Source: Parabacteroides hominis
GTDB taxonomy: Bacteria; Bacteroidota; Bacteroidia; Bacteroidales; Tannerellaceae
DNA length: 64,000 nt
NCBI RefSeq assembly: GCF_014287585.1
Contig: NZ_JACOOJ010000025.1
Coordinates: 10,815 to 74,814, forward strand
Direction of reading: 5' to 3'
Positions within the stretch are counted from its first letter, which is position 1, and each line of letters begins with the position of its first letter. Position numbers and translations under genes: made by a program. Positions 10,004-18,065 of the stretch are shown here, in pieces. The notes below the pieces were generated by a model that was not told where the DNA came from, did no database searches, and worked only from the letters and a program-made list of their open reading frames with translations.

Positions 10004-10212
10004 TCCGGTTTTGTATTCCGTGAATGACTGACAAAAAGCACTCCGGATATGACGAGTAAAGCGGCAAGCGGTTCATCCCAACTGAAAATATCTTGTCCTA
10101 TCAGTATGGCAACGACAGATGCTATGATAGGCTGTAAATTGATGTAGATGCAGGCAGCAGTAGGTTGTATTCGTTTGAGAGCAACAATTAATGCAATAAC
10201 GAAAAGACAGGC
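10000..10212 (-). pseudogene. EamA/DMT transporter remnant (C-terminal 70 residues)
   Basis: Read on the minus strand the segment encodes VALKRIQPTAACIYINLQPI, then a hydrophobic helix, WDEPLAALLVISGVLF and a short hydrophilic tail. This is the C-terminal two-helix end of an EamA (drug/metabolite transporter) protein normally near 290 residues. There is no start codon and the rest is replaced by the 368-bp repeat beginning near 10201. The stop overlaps the araC stop (convergent). It is best explained as a transporter gene truncated by a repeat insertion or deletion. Confidence 0.7.
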
Positions 10213-10567
10213 ATCGGTTGTCGAATAGATGCCTACCTTTTTCCTGCTACCCTATAGGCTTTTCCCGGACAGGCTAAAGGCTGTATTTTTTAGCCTATAA
10301 CCTATAGTTTATGGGACAGGAACCAATCAGATCCCTTATATGACAAAACAGAAAAACAGGGTTCACGGCTGGTAAAAGGCTAATGACCAGCAATTTGTTG
10401 TGAAGGCTGTGAAACCGGTTTACGATCAGCCAATCCTATCGATCGATCCCGCCTTTTTTAATCTTGCATTCACAGGTTTCACGGTAACATGCTGATCTAT
10501 AGAGCTTACCGAATAGTGTGAACCCTAATTAAATAAAACAACCAGGGGGGATTTAGAGGATAATCTA
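10201..10567. repeat. 368-bp dispersed repeat, copy A
   Basis: A non-coding segment nearly identical (by eye well over 85 percent) to 37951-38319. Both copies run from GAAAAGACAGGCATCGGTTG through CCCTATAGGCTTTTCCCGG and AACCCTAATTAAATAAAACA to GGATAATCT. It contains inverted segments AGGGTTCAC (about 10350) and GTGAACCCT (about 10518). No ORF of note. It is followed at 10567-10595 by a short stretch also found at 37447, the terminal repeat of the MITE-like element. Nature unknown; a non-autonomous mobile element is the simplest view. Confidence 0.8.
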
Positions 10568-10602
10568 AGAATATTTGAACCTGTAAATGCTGATTCATCC
10601 CA

Positions 10603-13038
10603 TCAAAAACTGAACTTTGCTCCCGCATAGTAGGTGCGGGGAGTTCCCGGACCGTAAATGTAGCCGGAGTCGCGGGTTGCTCCTTTGTCGAAATCGTTCT
10701 GATAGGAATCGAACAGGTTCTGGATACCCAGGTTAAGTTGCAAGGTCATGGCTGCCGTCAACTTGAAATCATAGCTCAATTTGGCTCCCAACTCAAAGAA
10801 ATCCGGACTCTTCACCAGAACATCGGCCGTCCCGTTCACCTCGGACATCAGATGAGGCACAGACATCCGCCCGGTGTAATTACCGTTAAACGCTATTGTA
10901 AACGTTTTTACCGGCGTATAGGATGCCGTGAAATAACCGTACAGGTTCGGGGTACGCAAAATCTTATCGCTATGCCGCTCCGCATCCGTCAGATGCTCCT
11001 TATCCGCACTCCATTCCTCCGGTTCGTCATACAGACTGCGTTGTACCGTTATACCTGCCTGTATCTGTACTTTATTCCGCCAGGCAATCTTTCCCTCCAG
11101 TGTAGAACCGTACACTTTAGCCCCCGACCCGTTGCTGCGAGTCTGCACCAACGAACCGTTTTCCGATTCGACAGGGGCCGACAAGACAAACGGATCACTC
11201 AGTTTCGTATAGAATCCTTCCAGCAACATATTCACCTGGAAGTCTCCAAAGTAATGATACCAGTCGACGGAACCGTTCACGCTCCGCGAACGCTCTTCCT
11301 TCAGGTTCGGGGCCCGCACGATCGAGACGCGCGCGCCTCCGACATTACTGATATGCAAATCTTCGTCAAAGGCTTGCGGAGCACGGAAACCTTCGGCATA
11401 GCTCAACCGGAGGTTGATGTCGGCTGTCGGGTTATAGCGCACATTGGCACGCGGGCTGAAAATCGCTTTGTCCATGATGCTGTTCTTATCGACACGCCCA
11501 CCGATCAGGAAACTCCATTTATCATTTTTCCACTCGTTCTGCGCATAAGCGCTCCACACGTTTATGACCTGGTGCAAAGATGCCGGCGTATATTTTTCGA
11601 TCAGTTCCTGCAAATGCTGTCCGGTAGCCGTTGGATCTTCCGCCAGGGCCGCATCCCGGTATTTCTGCATGTCGGTGGCACGATCGTCCAGGTCGTCGTG
11701 GCTGAACTCGATACCCCCGGTGAGATCGGCAGGCATAAAGAGGCATTTGTCAAAACTGTAGATATACTGCGCTCCCATCACTCCTGTGAAATCCGTCGTC
11801 CGGCCGTATGCGCTGTAATAGCTGTCGCGGTGGATATGCTGTCCGGATGCGTAGAGGCTGAGGTTATGTTTCTGGTTCGGAGTGAAAACGTTAAACTTCA
11901 GGCTTCCCGTATTGATCGAATGTTGCAACTGTTCGACAAGCCCGGCTTCACCCGTCCCGTTGAGCTCGGGGTCTTCGGCGATATGCGGGGGCAGCTTCAT
12001 CCCGCTGCCGCCCCGGCGAAATTCTTCCATATGGTGGTATTCGATATTCAGCTTGGAGTAGGCGCTGGTCTTGTAGAAGCCGTTGAAACCGATCGTCTGG
12101 TTTTTCAGCTTGGGGAGCTCGGAAAAGCCGTCTCCATTCGAATCCCAGGACGAACGATAGCGGTTTTGCCCGTAGATATAGGCCCCCATCTTGTTGTCGG
12201 AAGATACCCACGAGAGGTTGAGAGTCGTATTGTTATCATACGCTCCCGATCCGTCCAGGTTGGAGATCGTGTGCCCGAAGGAACCGGAATTACGGATAGG
12301 CTCCTTCGTTATGATATTGATTGTTCCGGCGATAGCCGACGAACCGAACAAGGCAGAACCTCCGCCCCGTATCACTTCGACCCGCTCGATCATGTTGGCC
12401 GGGATTTGTTCCAGTCCGTACACGCCAGCCAATGCGGAGAAGATAGGACGGGAATCGATCAATATCTGCGTATATTTCCCCTCCATGCCGTTGATACGTA
12501 CTTGCGAGTAGCCGCAGTTCTGGCAATCGTTTTCGACCCGGACGCCCGGCTGGAAGACCAGCCCCTGAGCGAGCGTCGTAGAGTTGGTCTTTTCGAACAT
12601 GGTCGGGCTGAGCACCTTCACCAAGGTGGGCGCCAAGCGGCGTTTCGTCTCGTTGCGGTTGGCAGAGACAACCACTCCTTCGAGCGAGATCAAATCTTCT
12701 TCGAGTTCGAAATTCAACTCCTGCGTTTTCCCTTTTCTGGTCGTTACCTTTTTCGTAACCGTCTTGAAGCCGACAAAAGAGACTTCGATCGCAAACTCGC
12801 CTTCGGGGAGATTTTTCAACATATAGTGGCCGGAATCATCGGTCGCCGTGCCGATCGTCGTTCCTTTCAGGACGATCGTAATTCCCGGCATATGTTCACC
12901 GGTCGCTTTATCCACGACATGCCCGAAAATATTGGCATCCGTAGGGTTCATCACTTCTTTTTCGTTTTTATAGGTATTTGCCATCATTGCCGAAACGGCA
13001 TAGCAAAGGCATAGGAAAAGTATATAAATTTTGTTCAT
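10603..13038 (-). CDS. TonB-dependent outer-membrane receptor with carboxypeptidase-like N-terminal domain
   Basis: 811 residues. Signal peptide at 1-20, a CarboxypepD_reg-like domain (about 35-120: IFGHVVDKATGEHMPGITIV), the plug (about 135-240, with RVEVIRGGGSALFGSSAIAG) and a 22-strand barrel ending in an aromatic residue (GAKFSF). The plug carries an unusual NDCQNCGY pair of cysteines. The start ATG at 13038 gives MNKIYILFLCLCY; an upstream in-frame ATG at 13089 adds residues without signal character. The small His-rich protein gene lies 58 bp upstream on the same strand, likely one operon. That suggests a metal or metal-complex substrate (inference); the cargo is not known. Confidence 0.9.
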   Translation of the reverse strand: MNKIYILFLCLCYAVSAMMANTYKNEKEVMNPTDANIFGHVVDKATGEHMPGITIVLKGTTIGTATDDSGHYMLKNLPEGEFAIEVSFVGFKTVTKKVTTRKGKTQELNFELEEDLISLEGVVVSANRNETKRRLAPTLVKVLSPTMFEKTNSTTLAQGLVFQPGVRVENDCQNCGYSQVRINGMEGKYTQILIDSRPIFSALAGVYGLEQIPANMIERVEVIRGGGSALFGSSAIAGTINIITKEPIRNSGSFGHTISNLDGSGAYDNNTTLNLSWVSSDNKMGAYIYGQNRYRSSWDSNGDGFSELPKLKNQTIGFNGFYKTSAYSKLNIEYHHMEEFRRGGSGMKLPPHIAEDPELNGTGEAGLVEQLQHSINTGSLKFNVFTPNQKHNLSLYASGQHIHRDSYYSAYGRTTDFTGVMGAQYIYSFDKCLFMPADLTGGIEFSHDDLDDRATDMQKYRDAALAEDPTATGQHLQELIEKYTPASLHQVINVWSAYAQNEWKNDKWSFLIGGRVDKNSIMDKAIFSPRANVRYNPTADINLRLSYAEGFRAPQAFDEDLHISNVGGARVSIVRAPNLKEERSRSVNGSVDWYHYFGDFQVNMLLEGFYTKLSDPFVLSAPVESENGSLVQTRSNGSGAKVYGSTLEGKIAWRNKVQIQAGITVQRSLYDEPEEWSADKEHLTDAERHSDKILRTPNLYGYFTASYTPVKTFTIAFNGNYTGRMSVPHLMSEVNGTADVLVKSPDFFELGAKLSYDFKLTAAMTLQLNLGIQNLFDSYQNDFDKGATRDSGYIYGPGTPRTYYAGAKFSF

Positions 13039-13096
13039 TGAGATGTCTTTTAATAAATTAATAGTATAGGCAGTTTCGCATACCGCCATTCATTAT

Positions 13097-13450
13097 TTAA
13101 AAGACAAACGGCGGCGCACGAAGCGAAACCTTCCCCAGGACGGGACGAAGGTGATCCGGGTAGACCGGACGGTTGGATAAGACACAAAACGTTGCTATAA
13201 ATGCAGCAATCAGCACTTGTGCAAAAGCGGAACCGCTGATTTGAATAGTCGAAAGTTGGTGCAACAACTGGAACTCGGCATAGTTATGCTCTTCTTTGGG
13301 AGTCCCGTCGTCATTTTTCTGATAGGGATGGGAATGGACGATCGTCACCCCGTTCACAATATGAACATGGGTAAAGGCTATCAGGCATCCCAGGTACGAT
13401 ATGAAAAGTAGCGGGAGCGCAATCCTTAAATATGTCCTTAATCTATCCAT
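13097..13450 (-). CDS. Small His-rich membrane-anchored protein
   Basis: 117 residues: a hydrophobic segment (about 8-28), a periplasmic stretch rich in histidine (THVHIVNGVTIVHSHPYQK, then EEHNYAEFQLLHQL), a second hydrophobic segment (about 78-95) and a short tail. I do not recognise a named family. The HxH and HSH spacing could bind a metal. It precedes a TonB receptor gene on the same strand with a 58-bp gap, so it probably serves the same uptake route. The role is inferred from context and histidines only. Confidence 0.7.
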   Translation of the reverse strand: MDRLRTYLRIALPLLFISYLGCLIAFTHVHIVNGVTIVHSHPYQKNDDGTPKEEHNYAEFQLLHQLSTIQISGSAFAQVLIAAFIATFCVLSNRPVYPDHLRPVLGKVSLRAPPFVF

Positions 13451-13661
13451 TTATCGCCAACTATACGATATAACAACTATTCAGGTGACAAAGTTCGTAA
13501 ATCCGGTAATATTACCCAATCCCTATTTACAGGTAAAACGCGCCTATCTGCTACCTACATATAGTCATTTTCAAGACCACCCGGACCACCGGAACCTCCC
13601 TCCGGTCCGGGCGGCAACAACAGCAGCAATCGTGAAAATGAATTTGTTTTTTAATCCGCTT

Positions 13662-13692
13662 TTTGTACGAACAGACTTTTTTCGTACATTTG
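13662..13692 (+). promoter_or_regulatory. Promoter of the cobalamin-riboswitch transcript
   Basis: TTTG at 13662-13665, exactly 19 bp, then TACATTTG at 13685-13692: a full Bacteroidetes promoter. It is overlapped by the inverted repeat GTACGAA / TTCGTAC, a possible operator. Confidence 0.75.
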
Positions 13693-13698
13693 CCGCAG

Positions 13699-13880
13699 TT
13701 TTGGTTTCGCGCGTCCCAATCGCTACGGGAGCGCGATGAAAAGGGAATCAGGTGCGAATCCTGAACAGACCCGCTGCTGTAAGTTCCTCTCCAAATCTTT
13801 GAATACGCTGCAAGCCACTGTCCGTCACCGGATGGGAAGGCATTCAAAGACGGAACAAGTCAGAAGACCTGCCAAGAACA
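13699..13880 (+). promoter_or_regulatory. Cobalamin (adenosylcobalamin-type) riboswitch
   Basis: Conserved cobalamin aptamer pieces appear in order: AAAAGGGAATCAGGTGCGAA, CCTGAACAGACCCGCTGCTG, GCCACTGT, CGGATGGGAAGGC and the B12 box AAGTCAGAAGACCTGCC at 13857-13873. It lies between a strong promoter and the TonB receptor at 14020, and is expected to switch off that receptor and the lipoprotein gene when cobalamin is plentiful. The rest of the 13451-14019 region holds a GC-rich hairpin at 13581-13610 of unknown role. Confidence 0.95.
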
Positions 13881-14019
13881 AACATAGTTTTAATGCTTTC
13901 GGGAAATAAAGCAGCAAAACATCGAGTCAGGTCATTCTTTATCCCCCTACATAAAGAAATCATTTCTCCTTGTCTGCATTCCCTTAAGCAAGTCATGAAT
14001 CACTATATCAAGGATTAAA

Positions 14020-16380
14020 ATGAAAGTCTTTGTACATGTATTTCTTTTGCTTGTCTGCCTGTCGCAGCTGAGCCTGACGGCACAAAACAAAATTACGCTC
14101 TCCGGGAAAGTCACCGACCGGCAAGGTACGCCTCTGCCGCTGATAACGATCGCCGTCGAAAACACGGCCTCCGGCACTTATACGGATGACAACGGGCATT
14201 ACTCCCTGCAAGTATCTCCCGGCAAACACACGTTCGTCGTCTCCTCCTTAGGATACCAAACGATCAAAACCTCACTCGACCTCCACCACAGCAAAACGCT
14301 CGATTTCAAACTGGAAGAAAGCACCGTAAACCTGAACTCAGTGGAAGTGTACGGGAAAACACAATCGCAACAGGCAAGAGAAAGCGCACTTTCGGTTAAT
14401 GCTCTTGACGTTAAGCCTGTCATCAATTCGCTTAATAACCTGAATGAATTAGTGAATCGCACAAGCGGCGTCAAAGTACGCGAAGAGGGGGGCGTAGGTT
14501 CCGATTTCGACCTCTCGATCAACGGGCTGTCAGGAAATTCCGTCCGCTATTTCATCGACGGTGTTCCCTTGGATAGCAAAGGAAGCAATGTGACGCTCGC
14601 CAATCTGCCCGTCAACCTGATCGACCGGGTGGAAATCTATAAAGGCGTAGTACCAGCCTCATTGGGAACGGACGCATTAGGCGGAGCAGTCAACATTATC
14701 ACCCAGGCGGAAAAGAAAAACTTCATGGACGCTTCTTACAGCATCGGTTCCTTCCACACACATCGTGCCGACCTGAACGCACAGTTTGTGGAGCGGCATA
14801 CAGGATTGGTCGTGCGTCCTACCGTCGGTATCAACTATTCGAAAAACGACTACCGGATGAAAGACGTGCAGATGCGCAATGAGACAGGTGACCAATTCAT
14901 CTACGGCAACCCCAAACGTTTCCATGACGGCTATTTTTCGCTATTGGCACAGATAGAAGCCGGAATCACAGGCAAGTTTTGGGCTGACGAATTTTTTGTC
15001 TCCGCTTCCTACTCCAAAACGGACAAGGAGTTGCAGACCGGCTCCGTACAGACCAAAGTCTATGGTATGGCTGAACGTAATTCGGATGCATGGAACATAT
15101 CGGCACGTTATAACAAATATAATTTCATGACCGAAGGCATGACGTTGAAGGCGACTTTGTCGCACACATGGGACCATTCCATTACTATCGATACGGCCTA
15201 TCGAAAATATTATTGGGATGGAGGCTACATCGTGAGCCAGCGCAATGAAATCAGAGGCAATGAACCCTCCATACGCCATTACAAACGCCCTCTGACTATC
15301 GCGCGTGTCAATTTGGATTACCGGCTGAACAGACATCACGGCCTCAACCTGAACTATCATATGAGCCGGACCGGAAATGACCGCTATGATGACTTGGACC
15401 AGAGTTTCGAACCCTCGAACGATGCCGTGGCCAAACATATTATCGGACTGACCTACAGCCAGTCGTTTTTTGACGGGAAGATGCAGAATGTATTCTTTGC
15501 TAAAGATTATGTGAACCATCCGAATATCCGGCAGACCGACCAGTCCACCGTGACGGGATCGGACAAAGTACAGGGTTCCACCACCAAAAATTATTTTGGA
15601 TATGGAACCGGACTGCGCTATATGTTCTTCGACCCGTTGGCAGTAAAGGTTTCTTATGAACACAGCGTACGCCTGCCCATCCCCCGCGAACTGTTAGGCA
15701 ACGGGACTACCATCTATGCGAATGTAGCGCTGGAACCGGAAAAGAGCAACAACGTCAATCTCGCCTTGTTCGGCACATGGCATCCTGCCGGCAGACATAC
15801 TATCTATTACGAGGCAAACGGGTTCCTGCGTTATGTAGACAATTATATACAGACTTCCGTCATTGAAAAAGAGGGCATGATGCAGTTTGTCAACGATCCC
15901 GCCGTCCATATCAAAGGAGTGGAAGGGGAAGTTCGTTATGATTGGGACGGCCGGTTGCAACTCATGGCCAACGTCAGCTACCAGGATGCCCGTGACCAGC
16001 AAAAATACAAAGAAGACGGCAAACCGTCCGCTACATACGACAACCACGTCCCCAACCGTCCCTGGCTGTTCGGCAGTGCGGAGGCGAGCTATACGTTCCG
16101 CAACCTCCTGCAACGGGACAACAAGCTACGTTTAGGCTGTACGTTCCAATGGGTACATTGGTATTTCCTGACATGGGAAGCCTATGGCAACCGCGACACC
16201 AAAGCCCGTATCCCCTCGCAGCATATCTGCAATGCCAATGTCACATATTCATGGAAGCATGACCGCTATAATATCGCATTGGAATGCTCGAATTTCCTCG
16301 ATGAAACAGCTTATGACAACTATAAGCTGCAAAAACCCGGACGCGCTTTCTTTGCAAAGTTCAGAGTATTTATCAATTAA
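14020..16380 (+). CDS. TonB-dependent receptor under cobalamin riboswitch control (BtuB-like role)
   Basis: 786 residues: signal peptide at 1-20, CarboxypepD_reg-like domain (about 25-110, TLSGKVTDRQGTPLPLITIA), plug (about 115-230, with YFIDGVPLDSK and RVEIYKGVVPASLGTDALGG), then a barrel ending KFRVFIN. The riboswitch in its leader makes cobalamin or a related corrinoid the expected cargo. The plug resembles the FecA-like receptor group rather than E. coli BtuB, so the name btuB is withheld. A surface-lipoprotein gene follows 26 bp downstream, the usual pairing of receptor and capture protein in Bacteroidetes. Confidence 0.92.
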   Translation: MKVFVHVFLLLVCLSQLSLTAQNKITLSGKVTDRQGTPLPLITIAVENTASGTYTDDNGHYSLQVSPGKHTFVVSSLGYQTIKTSLDLHHSKTLDFKLEESTVNLNSVEVYGKTQSQQARESALSVNALDVKPVINSLNNLNELVNRTSGVKVREEGGVGSDFDLSINGLSGNSVRYFIDGVPLDSKGSNVTLANLPVNLIDRVEIYKGVVPASLGTDALGGAVNIITQAEKKNFMDASYSIGSFHTHRADLNAQFVERHTGLVVRPTVGINYSKNDYRMKDVQMRNETGDQFIYGNPKRFHDGYFSLLAQIEAGITGKFWADEFFVSASYSKTDKELQTGSVQTKVYGMAERNSDAWNISARYNKYNFMTEGMTLKATLSHTWDHSITIDTAYRKYYWDGGYIVSQRNEIRGNEPSIRHYKRPLTIARVNLDYRLNRHHGLNLNYHMSRTGNDRYDDLDQSFEPSNDAVAKHIIGLTYSQSFFDGKMQNVFFAKDYVNHPNIRQTDQSTVTGSDKVQGSTTKNYFGYGTGLRYMFFDPLAVKVSYEHSVRLPIPRELLGNGTTIYANVALEPEKSNNVNLALFGTWHPAGRHTIYYEANGFLRYVDNYIQTSVIEKEGMMQFVNDPAVHIKGVEGEVRYDWDGRLQLMANVSYQDARDQQKYKEDGKPSATYDNHVPNRPWLFGSAEASYTFRNLLQRDNKLRLGCTFQWVHWYFLTWEAYGNRDTKARIPSQHICNANVTYSWKHDRYNIALECSNFLDETAYDNYKLQKPGRAFFAKFRVFIN

Positions 16381-16406
16381 CATTCATATTTAAAAACAAG
16401 AGAAAA

Positions 16407-17945
16407 ATGAAGAAGTTCAAATTCACATTGCTTGCCTTCATGACAGCCCTGATCTCACTTGGTTTCACGGCTTGTTCTGATGACGATGATTTAAAAGACG
16501 TATCCGTGACCGGTGTCACAATCACCCCGACCACATTAACACTGAAAACGGGAACTACAGGAACACTGACTGCGACCGTAGTTCCTGAAAATGCTGCCGT
16601 AAAGGCTGTTACCTGGAACAGTTCGGACACGAATGTCGCTACAGTGGACAAAGGTGTTGTAACGGCTGTTTCCGAAGGTTCGGCCACGATCACGGTAAAG
16701 ACAGACGACGGTGGATTCACTGCCACTTGCGAAGTCACTGTAGCAAGTGACGCGCCGGCTTTCGACGAAAGCAAATATCACTTCGACCTGTTCCTGACCG
16801 TAGGAAAACATGGCGGCATGAGCAGCAAGAACACGACAGTTGTCAACAGCGTCGATAAACTGACAGCCGATATGGGAACCATCACTGTTAAAGGTGAAGG
16901 GACTGAATTGGGAGACTACTCGATGGAAAGCATCTCGAAGGGGAAATATTACTACCAGATCCCTTCAAGCAACGACCGTTTCGTGAAATATCAGATCAAG
17001 AATAACCGAGTAACGGAAACGAAAGCATGTCCTTTCAAGACGAATACATACAAAGTACGCTCCTATGCCCATGCCTGGATTGACGACAACACACTTGTTG
17101 TCATGTCTGCCAACGGCGATGCAAGCAAGGTCATCTGGAGTAAGCTGAACACCGATAATATGTCGATTCTTGAAGAAGGCACACTGGACATCCCACTGCC
17201 GGAATCAGAGATTACAGGAGAAGAAACAAAGAAATTCACCACATCGGGGATCCTTACCTATAATGAAAAGGCGGGAAAACTGTTCTATTTCTATTATGGG
17301 AAAAACGGCCTTTCAGGAAAGAGTGGCAAGACTACTACCGCTTTCTACACGGCAGTGCTCGATCCTGCCACTCTGGCGGTAGAAAGCAACAAGCGCAACT
17401 CGCTTGCCGGGGAAATGGCGGGAAGCGCCTACGGGGAACTGATGCAGGACTGCGTAACGTATGATGAAAACGGCAACCTCTACCTTGCTGCAATCACCGA
17501 AAAGGGTGATTTGGAACAAGGACACCTGTTGCGCATCAACAATGGCGAAACCGATTTCGACGCCACTTACGAAGGATATCCGGATGCAGACGGCAAATTG
17601 CTTACCATCCAGTATTTGGGCAACGGTAAGGCTCTTGCTTATGCACGCAACGATGCAGCCGGTACGGCAATCGACAGTTACAGCCATTATTATTCCATCA
17701 TCGACCTTGCTACAGGCGAAAGGACACGTTTGAGCTATGGTGGCAAAGAACTCGCTTACAGTGGCGGCCGTTTCTCACAGCGTTCTGTCGTCTTCAACGA
17801 GAAAGCCTACTTCGGCGTGAACACCGAAGCCGATGCCAATGCCATCATCTACATCTACGACACAAAGACCGGAGCTGTAGAAAAAGGAGCGGAAGTGGCT
17901 GGCGAATTCTACTTCGACATGATCCGCGTAGTAGAAAACGATTGA
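16407..17945 (+). CDS. Surface lipoprotein, Ig-like (BIG2) plus DUF4374-like beta-propeller
   Basis: 512 residues. The lipobox ends at Cys23 (LGFTAC) and is followed by SDDDD, matching the Bacteroidetes lipoprotein export signal for surface display. Residues about 33-112 form a bacterial Ig-like group 2 domain (SVTGVTITPTTLTLKTGTTG). The rest has repeated beta-strand blades resembling DUF4374 proteins, the group that includes the siderophore-binding protein XusB. Co-transcription behind a cobalamin riboswitch instead points to corrinoid capture, analogous to BtuG/BtuH (inference). No PepSY reductase gene, the usual XusB partner, is adjacent. Confidence 0.82.
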   Translation: MKKFKFTLLAFMTALISLGFTACSDDDDLKDVSVTGVTITPTTLTLKTGTTGTLTATVVPENAAVKAVTWNSSDTNVATVDKGVVTAVSEGSATITVKTDDGGFTATCEVTVASDAPAFDESKYHFDLFLTVGKHGGMSSKNTTVVNSVDKLTADMGTITVKGEGTELGDYSMESISKGKYYYQIPSSNDRFVKYQIKNNRVTETKACPFKTNTYKVRSYAHAWIDDNTLVVMSANGDASKVIWSKLNTDNMSILEEGTLDIPLPESEITGEETKKFTTSGILTYNEKAGKLFYFYYGKNGLSGKSGKTTTAFYTAVLDPATLAVESNKRNSLAGEMAGSAYGELMQDCVTYDENGNLYLAAITEKGDLEQGHLLRINNGETDFDATYEGYPDADGKLLTIQYLGNGKALAYARNDAAGTAIDSYSHYYSIIDLATGERTRLSYGGKELAYSGGRFSQRSVVFNEKAYFGVNTEADANAIIYIYDTKTGAVEKGAEVAGEFYFDMIRVVEND

Positions 17946-18065
17946 TCCGTTTCTCGCCTGGTTTCGGAGTCTTGCTTCTGCACAAACTGCTATGACAGAA
18001 AGAAAATGAGTCAGAATGTGACAATATATCCATCGGGGGAATACGAGCTTCCCGGAATGTCCGGA

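Noticed and set aside
10738..13014. 758-codon plus-strand frame opposite the TonB receptor
   Set aside because: Shadow of a clear receptor gene; no signal peptide or domain.
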